Notes: generated by a model from the letters alone, not told the origin. 64,000 nucleotides of DNA from an uncultured Lachnospiraceae bacterium (GCA_900550475.1 URSA01000006.1:71353-135352); one strand, 5' to 3'. Shown: positions 35,338 through 44,733, counted from the first letter of the stretch. Numbers and translations are program-made.

Positions 35338-35363
35338 AATTAAGTACAATCTTTGTATACAAT
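35337..35363 (+). promoter_or_regulatory. Operator site 2: second copy of the TTGTATACAA site before ispE
   Basis: The 21 bp at 35342-35362 are identical to 34462-34482, and the flanking AAAATTA/AAAATCA is also similar. TTGTATACAA lies at 35353-35362. TTGACA at 35312-35317 with TATAAA 15 bp further provides a promoter upstream. The likely binder is the GntR-family product of the second gene in this operon. Confidence 0.6.
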
Positions 35364-35387
35364 AAACAGAAGGACGGAAGAGAGCAA

Positions 35388-36245
35388 ATGCAGTATTGGG
35401 AGACAGAGGCGTATGCCAAGATCAATCTGGGGCTTGATGTGGTGAGGCGTCTTGAGAACGGCTATCATCAGGTCAGGATGGTCATGCAGACCGTGGATAT
35501 CAGCGATACGATCAGACTTGAGAAGTGTGCGGAGGGGATCCATATGACCTCCGACTCCGAGGAGGCGCCGGGGGATATCCACAATCTGGCTTACAGGGCG
35601 GCAGCGCTCTTTTTTGAGGAGACCAAGGCAGAGGGCGGCGTGAAAATCAGACTGACCAAGCGGATCCCCGTGGCAGCGGGAATGGCGGGGGGCAGTACCG
35701 ACGCAGCAGCTGTGTTAAGAGGCATGAACGAACTGTTTGGGACGGGGCTGTCCGCAGAGGCGCTCTGCGACATGGGCGTGAAGCTTGGTGCGGATGTGCC
35801 GTACTGCATTCTGGGCGGCACCGCGTTGGCGGAGGGAATCGGGGAGGTGCTGACAACGCTCCCGGATGCGCCGAAGCCGGTATTGCTGGTGGCAAAGCCC
35901 GAGATCAGCGTTTCCACCAAATATGTGTATGAGCATCTGCAGCTTGGTGAAAAGACGGAACACCCGGATATTGACGGTATGGTGCAGGCGGTCAGGGACG
36001 GAGACCTTGCGGGCATCATCGACAGGATGGGAAATGTGCTGGAGGGTGTGACCGGGGCGAAGTACCCGGTGATCGGAGAACTCAAGGCATTTATGGAAGA
36101 AAACGGCGCGGTGCGGGCAATGATGAGCGGAAGCGGCCCCACGGTGTTCGGTATTTACCCGGATCGGGAGACGGCGGCGCGGGCAGCGGCGCTTCTTGCA
36201 GAGCGGGGGACGGCGAAACAGATTTTTGTGACATCATTTCACTAG
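35388..36245 (+). CDS. ispE: 4-diphosphocytidyl-2-C-methyl-D-erythritol kinase
   Basis: This 285-residue GHMP kinase acts in the MEP isoprenoid pathway. AKINLGLDVVRRLENGYHQV at the start, the ATP loop PVAAGMAGGSTDAAAVLRG (about residues 88-106) and C-terminal AMMSGSGPTVFGIY are typical. The length is usual. It is followed by a GntR-family regulator after 12 bp, an unusual partner for a housekeeping gene, and preceded by the second operator copy. Confidence 0.95.
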   Translation: MQYWETEAYAKINLGLDVVRRLENGYHQVRMVMQTVDISDTIRLEKCAEGIHMTSDSEEAPGDIHNLAYRAAALFFEETKAEGGVKIRLTKRIPVAAGMAGGSTDAAAVLRGMNELFGTGLSAEALCDMGVKLGADVPYCILGGTALAEGIGEVLTTLPDAPKPVLLVAKPEISVSTKYVYEHLQLGEKTEHPDIDGMVQAVRDGDLAGIIDRMGNVLEGVTGAKYPVIGELKAFMEENGAVRAMMSGSGPTVFGIYPDRETAARAAALLAERGTAKQIFVTSFH

Positions 36246-36257
36246 GAGGAGACATTC

Positions 36258-36947
36258 ATGCAGGACAATTTTCAGGTAAACATGGACGAATTTCTGCCGC
36301 TTCGTGATGTGGTGTTCAATACATTGAGACAGGCGATCCTGACGGGCGAGCTAAAGCCGGGCGAGCGGCTGATGGAGATTCATCTGGCAAATAAGCTTGG
36401 CGTGAGCCGGACGCCCATAAGGGAGGCCATACGGAAGCTGGAGCTTGAGGGGCTTGTGACCATGATCCCCAGACGGGGCGCGGAGGTGGCGCAGATTACG
36501 GAGAAGAGCTTGAAGGATGTGCTGGAGGTGAGGCGCGCGCTAGATGCACTCAGCGTGGAGCTTGCCTGTGACCGGATCAGCCCGGAGGCGCTCTCCCAGC
36601 TGCAGGCTGCCTGCGATACTTTCGAGAAGGCGACCGCGACCAAGGATCCCAAGAAGATCGCACAGGCGGATGTGGCGCTCCATGACATTATCGTAAAGGC
36701 GACGGACAACGACCGTCTGATCCAGCTTGTGAACAATCTTTCCGAGCAGATGTACCGTTACCGATTTGAGTACATCAAGGACGGGAGCACCCATGAGCAG
36801 CTTGTGAAGGAGCACCGGATCCTGTTTGAGAGCATCCGCGACAAGGATAAGGAAACGGCGGCACGGACGGCAAAGCTCCACATCGACAATCAGGAGCTTT
36901 CCATTATCAGGCAGCTCCGCATGGAACAGAAGCAGAGAAAATTTTAA
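36258..36947 (+). CDS. GntR-family transcriptional regulator (FadR/FCD subfamily)
   Basis: This 229-residue protein has an N-terminal winged helix (LREAIL-type NTLRQAILTGELKPGERL, then NKLGVSRTPIREAIRKLELEGLV) and an all-helical FCD ligand-binding domain (about residues 80-220). FCD regulators usually sense organic acids or sugar acids. AGGAGGAG precedes the start. The duplicated TTGTATACAA sites before ispE and before the ThuA-like gene are the natural targets, which would make it autoregulated and also control the decayed sugar operon. Confidence 0.9.
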   Translation: MQDNFQVNMDEFLPLRDVVFNTLRQAILTGELKPGERLMEIHLANKLGVSRTPIREAIRKLELEGLVTMIPRRGAEVAQITEKSLKDVLEVRRALDALSVELACDRISPEALSQLQAACDTFEKATATKDPKKIAQADVALHDIIVKATDNDRLIQLVNNLSEQMYRYRFEYIKDGSTHEQLVKEHRILFESIRDKDKETAARTAKLHIDNQELSIIRQLRMEQKQRKF

Positions 36948-36998
36948 GGTATAAACAGAATAAAACCGGTGAAACTCATACCATAAAGGAGTGTGTGT

Positions 36999-37271
36999 AT
37001 GAAGAGAATGATCCGGTTTTGCAAAAAAATGACAGTGGTTCTGGCGGCGTGTGGCTTTTTCGGGATTCTTTATCCGGGGTTGTGCCTGCCGGAGGATGTG
37101 TGCAGGGTGATATGGGTGACGGAGGAGGGAGAGGAGACTTCCGAACCGACTTCCGACCCGGAGGGGCTCAAGCGTTATTACAGCCTCTTGTCAGCCTCGC
37201 CGGAAGAGATTAAAATAAAGAGCAGATTGCTTGAGGCGATCCGCAACATTTTGACAAAGGATCAGAATTGA
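36999..37271 (+). CDS. Small secreted or membrane-anchored hypothetical protein
   Basis: This 90-residue protein begins with a basic stretch and a hydrophobic helix (MTVVLAACGFFGILYPGLCL). An acidic segment (EEGEETSEPTSDPEG) and a helical tail follow. I recognise no family. AAAGGAG stands 7 bp before the ATG at 36999. Its stop is one base before the murI start, so the two are surely cotranscribed. Confidence 0.6.
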   Translation: MKRMIRFCKKMTVVLAACGFFGILYPGLCLPEDVCRVIWVTEEGEETSEPTSDPEGLKRYYSLLSASPEEIKIKSRLLEAIRNILTKDQN

Positions 37272-37272
37272 G

Positions 37273-38115
37273 ATGGATGATATAATTAACAGCAAACACA
37301 GCAAGGATGCCCCCATCGGTGTTTTTGATTCCGGCATCGGCGGTCTGACCGTGGTGCGGGAAATCATGCGGCAGATTCCCAACGAGAAGATCGTGTACTT
37401 CGGGGATACGGCGCGGGTTCCCTACGGCAGTAAATCAAAGGAGACCGTGACCCGTTTCTGCCGCCAGATCGTGCGGTTTTTGCAGACCCATGAGGTCAAG
37501 ACCATCGTGGTGGCGTGCAACACGGCGAGCGCGTATGCGCTGGATGAGCTGGAGAAGGAAACGGCCATCCCCATGATCGGCGTTGTGAAGCCGGGAGCCA
37601 GAGTGGCGGCACAGACCACGCGCAACGGCAGGATCGGCGTCATTGCCACGGAAGCCACCATCGGCAGCAAGATATACGGTAAATACATACAAGAACTGAA
37701 TCCCGATGTAAAGATCTGGGGAAAGGCGTGCCCGCTGTTTGTGCCTCTGGTGGAGGAGGGACTGCTGCAGGATCCGGTGACGGACGAAATCGCAAGAAGA
37801 TATCTGGCGGAGCTCATTGATCTGGACATCGACACCCTGATTCTGGGCTGCACCCATTATCCGCTGATCCGCTCCACGGTGGGCAGGATCATGGGGGAGA
37901 ACGTGACGCTGGTAAACCCTGCTTATGAGACGGCGAGGGAGTTAAAGGAGCTTCTGACCGCAAAGGATCTTTTGCAGGAAAAGCGGCCGGGACTGGGCAG
38001 CAACCAGTACCAGTTCTATGTCAGCGATACCACGGACAAATTCATCCGCTTTGCCAACTCCATTATCAAGTACGGGATCCTTTCGGCAAAGCAGGTCAAT
38101 ATTGAGGAATATTAA
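37273..38115 (+). CDS. murI: Glutamate racemase
   Basis: This 280-residue cofactor-independent racemase supplies D-glutamate for peptidoglycan. FDSGIGGLTVVREI at the N-terminus and the two catalytic cysteine motifs VACNTASA (about residue 78) and LGCTHYPLI (about residue 194) are intact. It starts one base after the preceding small gene and is followed by DUF1934 after 20 bp. Confidence 0.95.
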   Translation: MDDIINSKHSKDAPIGVFDSGIGGLTVVREIMRQIPNEKIVYFGDTARVPYGSKSKETVTRFCRQIVRFLQTHEVKTIVVACNTASAYALDELEKETAIPMIGVVKPGARVAAQTTRNGRIGVIATEATIGSKIYGKYIQELNPDVKIWGKACPLFVPLVEEGLLQDPVTDEIARRYLAELIDLDIDTLILGCTHYPLIRSTVGRIMGENVTLVNPAYETARELKELLTAKDLLQEKRPGLGSNQYQFYVSDTTDKFIRFANSIIKYGILSAKQVNIEEY

Positions 38116-38135
38116 TTCGATACGGGAGAACGGAT

Positions 38136-38585
38136 ATGACAAAAGATGTGCTGGTGGCAATCAAGGGATTGCAGTCTGCCACCGACGAGGAAGCCGGCAA
38201 TATTCAGACCATCACTGTCGGGGAATATTATAAAAGAAACGAGCACCATTATGTGATCTATGACGAGGCGGAGGAGGAGACCGGACAGAGTACCCGAAAT
38301 ATTATCAAGTTCGGGGAAAATTCGCTGGAGCTGACCCGCAAGGGGCTCATCAATGTCCATATGGTTTTCGAGGAAAATAAGAAGAATCTGACGAATTACT
38401 CTACGCCCTTCGGCGATATCCTGATCGGGATCGATGCGAGGAAGGTCACCGTACAGGACGAGGAGGATAATATTCATGTAGAAGTGGAATATGCGTTGGA
38501 GGCAAACTATGAGTTCCTGTCCGAGTGCAGGATCAGCATGGATATCTCCAAGAGGGAGGCCGGTGTCGTAGAAGCCCTATTTTAA
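38136..38585 (+). CDS. DUF1934 family protein
   Basis: This 149-residue beta-barrel-like protein matches the DUF1934/YwiB family: a repeated strand pattern, EYYKRNEHHYVIYDEAEE and the closing VEYALEANYEFLSECRISMDI. YwiB-like proteins are common in Firmicutes and lack a firm function. Its 3' end overlaps the convergent gene by 9 bp. Confidence 0.8.
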   Translation: MTKDVLVAIKGLQSATDEEAGNIQTITVGEYYKRNEHHYVIYDEAEEETGQSTRNIIKFGENSLELTRKGLINVHMVFEENKKNLTNYSTPFGDILIGIDARKVTVQDEEDNIHVEVEYALEANYEFLSECRISMDISKREAGVVEALF

Positions 38586-39050
38586 GGGCTTTGCACCGGC
38601 TTTTTCCTGAGCCTTTTCCAGGGTACGCTTGAACCAGCCCTTCTTTTTCTGGGGAGCGGCGGGCAGCTTTCCGTGGAGACCCTTCACATCAAGGATGTAG
38701 ATGCCGCTGATTACGGCCTTCACTTCCTTCTTTACGGGGATGGTGTCGAAGATGCGCTCATCGCTGACAAGGGAGAGGATCTGAGGCCCTACCTTCGCCT
38801 TTACGATGGGGAGCTTGGAACCGCGCATCAGCTTGGGCGTCTGGTCAATGACCATCTGCGGAAGCCCGGATTCCTTCAGCTTCATCCGCTTTTTGTCGAT
38901 GATCAGCATGGAGACGGTCTGCTTGTTCTGCTCCATCAGCTCCTGCTGTTCATTCTGTTTTTTCTGTGCTTTCTTTCCGAGAAAATATAAAACTGCCATA
39001 ATTACGGCGATTACGCCGATCACAATAAGTGCTATGATCCAACCTTTCAC
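38577..39050 (-). CDS. Hypothetical protein with N-terminal membrane anchor
   Basis: This 157-residue protein has one N-terminal membrane helix (WIIALIVIGVIAVIMAVLYFLG), then a basic, Gln-rich coiled segment and a compact domain (about residues 45-130). The C-terminal tail is strongly basic (KKKGWFKRTLEKAQEKAGAK). I recognise no family with certainty. It is transcribed towards murI-DUF1934 and lies divergent to the cardiolipin synthase gene. Confidence 0.6.
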   Translation of the reverse strand: MKGWIIALIVIGVIAVIMAVLYFLGKKAQKKQNEQQELMEQNKQTVSMLIIDKKRMKLKESGLPQMVIDQTPKLMRGSKLPIVKAKVGPQILSLVSDERIFDTIPVKKEVKAVISGIYILDVKGLHGKLPAAPQKKKGWFKRTLEKAQEKAGAKPLK

Positions 39051-39205
39051 GGGAAACCTCCTAAAATTTACTATGCAACAAACATTGTAGCATTGTTTGA
39101 AACAATAGGCAATACTGGACTTTCCGCATTTTAGAGTATTTTTTATGCGTTTTCTGTGGTATACTCTTAGGGAATAAGGGAATCAGGCAACGGGGGAGAG
39201 TATCT

Positions 39206-40678
39206 ATGCATCAGCTCTGGGACGGCACTGTCATGGTGCTTCAGTTCGTATTCGGGCATCTTGTGTTTTTCAATCTCATATTTGCAATCATCATCGTTTT
39301 TTTCCAGAGGCGGGATCCCCGGACGGTCTGGACATGGCTGATGCTTTTGTTTTTCATTCCGGTGCTGGGCTTTGTGTTCTATCTGTTCCTCGGGACGGAT
39401 ATGCACAAGCGGAAGATGTTCCGGGTCAAGGAGATCGAGGACAGGCTAAACGAGGCGATCCGGCAGCAGGAGCATCAGCTAAAGAGCAAGGAGCTGCAGA
39501 AGCACGCGCCGGACATTGAGGATTATTCCGATCTTGTCATGTTCAATCTGGACACGGTGGGCGCGGTGCTGTCCGATACCAACGACATTGACATCTTTGT
39601 GGACGGAAACGCCAAGTTCGATGCGCTGATCGAGGATATCCGTCAGGCGAAGGAATTTATTCATATTCAATACTACATTATCAAAAACGATGTGCTGTTC
39701 AACCGTATCAAAGATGTGTTGACAGAGAAGGCGGCGCAGGGCGTGGAGGTGCGCATCCTGTTTGACGCCATGGGCTGCCGCTCCGTGCGCAAGAGCTACT
39801 GGGAGAAGCTGAATGCTCAGGGAATCAAGACCGCCGAGTTCTTCCCGGCACTGCTGCGCAGGCTCCATCTGCGTATCAATTACCGCAACCACAGGAAGAT
39901 CGTGGTGATCGACAACCGGGTTGCTTATGTGGGCGGATTCAATATCGGAAAGGAATACATCAGTCTGGATCCGAAGTTCGGGTACTGGCGGGATACGCAC
40001 CTGCGCATCCGCGGCGAGGCGATCATGGGTCTGGAGCTGCGTTTCCTGCTGGATTGGAACTATGCGGCGAAGGAGGATCTGTTTGCGGATCCGAAGTATA
40101 TGCAGGGCATCTGTGCCGGACACAGGGACCGCTGCGATGTGCAGATCATTTACAGCGGGCCGGATACGCTGCTCCAGCCGATCAGGGATAATTATGTGCG
40201 GCTGATCAGCAGGGCGAAGGAGAAAATCTATATCCAGACGCCCTATTTCATCCCGGATGATGCGGTCTACACGGCGCTGATGATGGCAATCCACTCCGGA
40301 GTGGAGGTTAATCTGATGATCCCCTGCAAGCCGGATCACCCGTTTGTCTATTGGGCGACCTACTCTTACATGGGAGAGCTGGTGATGGCGGGCGCAAACT
40401 GCTACATCTACAACAAGGGCTTTCTCCACGCAAAGGGCGTGATCGTGGACGACGAGGTATTCTGCTACGGCACCGCAAATATGGACATCCGCAGCTTTGC
40501 CCTGAACTTTGAGGTCAACGCCGTGGTGTACGACGAGGCGAAGGCGAAGGAAATGACGGATTATTTCAGAGAGGATCTGCGGTACTGTACGCAGGTGACG
40601 AAGAGCATGTACGCATCCCGCCCCCTGCCCGTCCGGATCAAGGAGCAGGTCAGCCGGCTTTTGTCGCCGCTCTTGTAA
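39206..40678 (+). CDS. cls: Cardiolipin synthase (phospholipase D family)
   Basis: This 490-residue enzyme has two N-terminal membrane helices and two HKD active sites: HRKIVVID (about residue 230) and HAKGVIVDD (about residue 410). It joins two phosphatidylglycerols into cardiolipin at the membrane. A GGGGGAGAG site precedes the ATG. An extended -10 (TGGTATACT, ending at 39165) about 40 bp upstream is the likely promoter; the -35 is weak. Confidence 0.92.
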   Translation: MHQLWDGTVMVLQFVFGHLVFFNLIFAIIIVFFQRRDPRTVWTWLMLLFFIPVLGFVFYLFLGTDMHKRKMFRVKEIEDRLNEAIRQQEHQLKSKELQKHAPDIEDYSDLVMFNLDTVGAVLSDTNDIDIFVDGNAKFDALIEDIRQAKEFIHIQYYIIKNDVLFNRIKDVLTEKAAQGVEVRILFDAMGCRSVRKSYWEKLNAQGIKTAEFFPALLRRLHLRINYRNHRKIVVIDNRVAYVGGFNIGKEYISLDPKFGYWRDTHLRIRGEAIMGLELRFLLDWNYAAKEDLFADPKYMQGICAGHRDRCDVQIIYSGPDTLLQPIRDNYVRLISRAKEKIYIQTPYFIPDDAVYTALMMAIHSGVEVNLMIPCKPDHPFVYWATYSYMGELVMAGANCYIYNKGFLHAKGVIVDDEVFCYGTANMDIRSFALNFEVNAVVYDEAKAKEMTDYFREDLRYCTQVTKSMYASRPLPVRIKEQVSRLLSPLL

Positions 40679-40828
40679 GGAGCCGCTTTTTGTGATATAA
40701 ATGGATAGAACTTTTACATTTCACCTGCCGGACTGAGGCTGACCACCTAAGGGGAAATGACAGGTGTACCTTATGAGTGGGGGACACTGAAAACAGAATG
40801 CCGCATAGCGGCGGAAATGAGGATTTGA

Positions 40829-41989
40829 ATGAAGAAGAAATTGGCAATCGCACTGGCTGTTGTGATGACAGCGGGCATCATGACAGGCTGTGGGGACAAG
40901 GCGGACAAGCAGACCCCGGACACAAAAGAGAGCAGCGAAACCTCGCAGGAGACTGTGCGGGAAACCTCTGACGGAAGCGGGGAGGACTCCGCAGAAACCG
41001 ATGTTTATCTGAAGGATATCAATGTGGAGGATTATCTGACCTTAAACGGCGATTATAAGGGGCTTACCATCACGGTGGATCCCAAGGAGGAAGTGACGCA
41101 GGAGCAGATCGCATCTCTGGCATTGCAGGCATACAACAATTCCGTGACCGCGGAGCTGGGCGGCATTACCGACCGGGCTGTGGCACTGGGAGATACGATC
41201 AATCTGGATTACTCAGGAAAACAGGACGGGGTTGCCTTTGACGGCGGAACCGCAGCGGGACAGCAGCTGACTATCGGATCCGGTTCCTTCATTGCAGGCT
41301 TCGAGGATGGGCTGATCGGCGTCATGCCGGGGGAGACCGTGGATCTGAACCTCACCTTCCCGGATCCCTACAAGAACAACCCGGATCTTGCGGGAGTGGA
41401 GGTTGTGTTTACCGTGACGGTGAACTTTATCTACCCTTCGCAGAGAGAGGAAATGCTGGACGTGGTGATTGAGACGCTCACCGAGGGCGAGTATACTACG
41501 GTGGACGCTTTCATGGATTACTGCGGCGAGTATCTGGAGTACACCGCCGAGAACAATTATCAGGCTGCCAGAGAGTCCGCAGTATTGACGGAGCTGGAAA
41601 ATATTGCTGTCTTTGAAGATCTTCCCGGCGAGCTGGTTTCCAAGTATAATCGTCTTGTTATGAACTCCATTACCACAGAGGCGGCAGGCTACGGCGTGGA
41701 TGCGGATACCTTCTGCAGCTACTATTTCGGATCGGACGCCGAAACCTATGCACAGCAGATGGCGGAGGCGAGCACCCGTCAGGGCATGCTGTTCCAGTAT
41801 GTGGCAGATAAGGAAGGATTAAACCTGTCCGACGAGGAGCTGGATCAGAAGATGCAGGAGTTTGCGGACGAGAACCATGTGGAGAACGTGGAAGACCTGC
41901 TGGAAAATGCCGAAAGAGAAGATTACCGGGAATATTTCATGTTCAAGAAGGTTGTAGATTTCATATGTGAAAATGCAGCCCAGCAATAA
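40829..41989 (+). CDS. Trigger-factor-like FKBP peptidyl-prolyl isomerase lipoprotein
   Basis: This 386-residue protein begins with a lipoprotein signal (MKKKLAIALAVVMTAGIMTGCG, lipobox MTGC). An acidic linker leads to an FKBP-type domain (GDTINLDYSGKQDGVAFDGGTA to PGETVDLNLTFPDPY, about residues 125-200) and a helical region like the trigger-factor C-terminal chaperone arms (about 205-385). The ribosome-binding N-domain of true trigger factor is missing and replaced by the lipid anchor. It therefore probably folds exported proteins outside the membrane, in the manner of PrsA. asnS follows after 45 bp. Confidence 0.8.
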   Translation: MKKKLAIALAVVMTAGIMTGCGDKADKQTPDTKESSETSQETVRETSDGSGEDSAETDVYLKDINVEDYLTLNGDYKGLTITVDPKEEVTQEQIASLALQAYNNSVTAELGGITDRAVALGDTINLDYSGKQDGVAFDGGTAAGQQLTIGSGSFIAGFEDGLIGVMPGETVDLNLTFPDPYKNNPDLAGVEVVFTVTVNFIYPSQREEMLDVVIETLTEGEYTTVDAFMDYCGEYLEYTAENNYQAARESAVLTELENIAVFEDLPGELVSKYNRLVMNSITTEAAGYGVDADTFCSYYFGSDAETYAQQMAEASTRQGMLFQYVADKEGLNLSDEELDQKMQEFADENHVENVEDLLENAEREDYREYFMFKKVVDFICENAAQQ

Positions 41990-42034
41990 AGGAATGCATA
42001 CAAGACGAAGGGCACTTCGGGATGGAGGGAAAAA

Positions 42035-43426
42035 ATGGAGCTGACAGATGTAAAGGAGTTGTATCGTAACAGAGAGCAGTATATCGGAAAGGAAGTCACC
42101 GTCGGCGGATGGGTGCGCAGCAACAGGGATTCCAAGACCTTTGGATTCATCGTGCTGAACGACGGCACCTATTTTGAGACGCTGCAGGTGGTATACAGCG
42201 ATAAGCTGGCAAACTTTGACGAACTGGCAAAGCTCAATGTGGGTTCTGCACTGGTGGTGAAGGGCACGATCGTTGCCACGCCGGAAGCAAAGCAACCGTT
42301 TGAGATGCAGGCAGAGGAAGCGTTCGTGGAAGGCGTCTCCTCCGCAGATTATCCGCTTCAGAAGAAGCGCCACAGCTTTGAGTATCTGAGAACGATCCCG
42401 CATCTGCGCGCGCGCACCAACACGTTTCAGGCAGTTTTCCGGGTACGTTCCCTGATTGCATACGCCATCCACAATTTCTTTCAGGAGAGAGGCTTTGTGT
42501 ATGTGCACACTCCGTTAATTACGGGAAGCGACTGTGAGGGCGCCGGGGAAATGTTCCAGGTGACCACCATGGATCTTGGCAATGTGCCGAAGACAGAGGA
42601 CGGCGCGGTGGATTATTCACAGGATTTTTTCGGGAAACCCACCAACCTGACCGTGAGCGGACAGCTCAACGTGGAGACCTACGCCTTTGCATTCAAGAAG
42701 GTGTATACCTTCGGCCCCACCTTCCGCGCCGAGAATTCCAACACCACCCGCCATGCGGCTGAGTTCTGGATGATCGAGCCGGAGATGGCGTTTGCGGATC
42801 TGAAGGACGATATGGTGCTGGCGGAATCCATGCTGAAATATGTGATCCGCTATGTGCTGGAGAATGCGCCGGCTGAGATGGAGTTTTTCAACCAGTTCAT
42901 CGACAAGGGGCTGATCGAGAGATTGCAGCATGTGGTGAACTCCGATTTCGGTCATGTGACCTACACGGACGCCATCAAGATTCTGGAGCAGCACAATGAT
43001 GAATTTGAGTACAAGGTGTTCTGGGGCTGCGATCTGCAGACGGAGCATGAGAGGTATCTGACGGAGAAGGAATTTAAGCGCCCCGTTTTCGTGACGGATT
43101 ATCCGAAGGAGATCAAGGCGTTTTATATGAAACTGAACGAGGACGGAAAGACTGTTGCCGCTATGGACTGTCTGGTTCCCGGAATCGGGGAAATCATCGG
43201 CGGCAGCCAGCGCGAGGATCAGCTTGATGTGCTGGAAGCAAGGATGGAAGAACTCGGACTGAAGAAGGAAGATTATGATTTCTATCTGGATCTGCGCAGA
43301 TACGGCTCTGCCCGCCATGCAGGCTTCGGACTGGGCTTTGAGCGCTGCGTGATGTATCTGACCGGCATGGGCAACATCCGCGATGTGATCCCGTTCCCCA
43401 GAACCGTGAACAACTGCGAACTGTAG
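42035..43426 (+). CDS. asnS: Asparaginyl-tRNA synthetase
   Basis: This 463-residue class II synthetase has an N-terminal OB-fold anticodon domain (VTVGGWVRSNRDSKTFGFI), then the motif 2 region (FGPTFRAENSNTTRHAAEFWMIEPEMAF) and the motif 3 region GFGLGFERCVMYLTGMGNIRDVIPFPR. It has the AsnRS rather than AspRS length. GGAGGG precedes the ATG. The lipoprotein gene upstream and the NlpC/P60 gene downstream (30-bp gap) suggest one transcript. Confidence 0.95.
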   Translation: MELTDVKELYRNREQYIGKEVTVGGWVRSNRDSKTFGFIVLNDGTYFETLQVVYSDKLANFDELAKLNVGSALVVKGTIVATPEAKQPFEMQAEEAFVEGVSSADYPLQKKRHSFEYLRTIPHLRARTNTFQAVFRVRSLIAYAIHNFFQERGFVYVHTPLITGSDCEGAGEMFQVTTMDLGNVPKTEDGAVDYSQDFFGKPTNLTVSGQLNVETYAFAFKKVYTFGPTFRAENSNTTRHAAEFWMIEPEMAFADLKDDMVLAESMLKYVIRYVLENAPAEMEFFNQFIDKGLIERLQHVVNSDFGHVTYTDAIKILEQHNDEFEYKVFWGCDLQTEHERYLTEKEFKRPVFVTDYPKEIKAFYMKLNEDGKTVAAMDCLVPGIGEIIGGSQREDQLDVLEARMEELGLKKEDYDFYLDLRRYGSARHAGFGLGFERCVMYLTGMGNIRDVIPFPRTVNNCEL

Positions 43427-43456
43427 GAGCAGACACGCACCGAAAGAGGAAAGGCA

Positions 43457-44608
43457 TTGAAGAGGACAATCAGAAATACAGTCAACTGCATAGGAATGGT
43501 CTTTCTGCTGGCGGTGCTTGCAATCTCGGCAAGGGCAACAACCATCAAGGATGTGCAGGACAACATCAACCGGGATCAGCAGGAGCTTGATGGGATCAAC
43601 GACTCTATTATGGATCTGCAGGACGAGCAGGATCTGTTGGAGGAGGAGATCAGCGACTTAAACTCCGAGCTTTTGAACACCATGACGAGCATCGGACTGC
43701 TGGAGGACGACATTGCCGCCAAGGAGGCGGATATCGAGACGACCCAGAGCCTTTATGATGAGGCGAAGGCGGTGGAAGAGCAGCAGTATGCCGCCATGGT
43801 GACAAGGATCCGGATGATCTACGAGGCGGGGGACACGGACTATCTGAGCCTGCTGCTCTCGGCGGGCAGCCTCAGCGAGATGCTGAATCAGGCGAGCTAT
43901 ATAGAGGCGATTTTCGATTACGATCAGAGGATGCTGACGGAATATGAAGCGGCAAAGGAACAGGTGAGGGCGCTCTGGGATCAGCTTGAGGCGGAGAAGG
44001 CAGGGCTGGAGCAGGACAGAGCCGATATGCAGGAGCAGCAGGCTTATCTGGACGGACTTCTGGCAAGAAAGAAAGAGGAGTCCGCAAGCTATGACTCCCA
44101 GATTGCAAGGGCAAAGCAGGAAGCCAGCGCATTGAAGGTGAAGATCAAGCAGGAGCAGGCGGAGCTAAAGAAGCTGCAGGACGAGGAGCGGAAGAAGAAC
44201 GCCGCAAAGGGTACCTACACGGTGGGCGCCAACATTGCGGATATTATCAACAACGCTTCCGGCAGTGACCTTGGAAAGCAGATTGCCCGTTACGGCTGTC
44301 AGTTCATCGGAAATCCCTATGTATACGGCGGCACCAGCCTTACCAACGGCACGGACTGCTCCGGTTTTACCTATAAGGTATATCAGAACTTCGGCTACAA
44401 TCTGCCCCGTACCTCCTATGCACAGCGGAGCGCGGGAAAAGAGGTTTCCTACTCCGAGGCGCAGCCGGGAGATCTGATCTGCTATGACGGACACATCGGC
44501 ATCTATATCGGGGGAGGCTACATTGTGCATGCAAGCTCCGTCAAGACCGGAATCAAGGTGAGCAAGGCGACCTACCGCACGATCCTGTCCGTGCGCAGGA
44601 TTCTGTAA
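43457..44608 (+). CDS. Secreted NlpC/P60 endopeptidase with coiled-coil domain
   Basis: This 383-residue protein has a signal peptide (residues 1-28) and a long coiled coil in two parts (about 35-110 and 150-250), like the regulatory arms of CwlO/PcsB-type hydrolases. A C-terminal NlpC/P60 domain follows, with catalytic Cys in GTDCSGFTYK, His in DGHIGIYIG and a third polar residue in YIVHASS. It should cut stem peptides in peptidoglycan. The start is TTG at 43457 behind GAGGAAAGG. Coiled-coil hydrolases of this type are often controlled by FtsEX, not seen here. A terminator follows. Confidence 0.88.
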   Translation: MKRTIRNTVNCIGMVFLLAVLAISARATTIKDVQDNINRDQQELDGINDSIMDLQDEQDLLEEEISDLNSELLNTMTSIGLLEDDIAAKEADIETTQSLYDEAKAVEEQQYAAMVTRIRMIYEAGDTDYLSLLLSAGSLSEMLNQASYIEAIFDYDQRMLTEYEAAKEQVRALWDQLEAEKAGLEQDRADMQEQQAYLDGLLARKKEESASYDSQIARAKQEASALKVKIKQEQAELKKLQDEERKKNAAKGTYTVGANIADIINNASGSDLGKQIARYGCQFIGNPYVYGGTSLTNGTDCSGFTYKVYQNFGYNLPRTSYAQRSAGKEVSYSEAQPGDLICYDGHIGIYIGGGYIVHASSVKTGIKVSKATYRTILSVRRIL

Positions 44609-44620
44609 AACAGACATGAA

Positions 44621-44655
44621 GGATACTTTCCCTTCTGCGGAGAGTATCCTTTTTT
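44621..44655 (+). terminator. Intrinsic terminator after the NlpC/P60 gene
   Basis: GGATACT (44621-44627) pairs with AGTATCC (44643-44649), followed by TTTTTT. Confidence 0.85.
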
Positions 44656-44679
44656 GCAGCTTTTTCCGCGAACCGAGGC

Positions 44680-44708
44680 TTGACGATTGATAACAGATTG
44701 CATACAAT
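44680..44708 (+). promoter_or_regulatory. Promoter of the LTA-synthase-like gene
   Basis: TTGACG (44680-44685) and TACAAT (44703-44708) are 17 bp apart, 25 bp upstream of the start. Confidence 0.65.
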
Positions 44709-44733
44709 GGATATCCGAGGAGTATAGTGGTAT

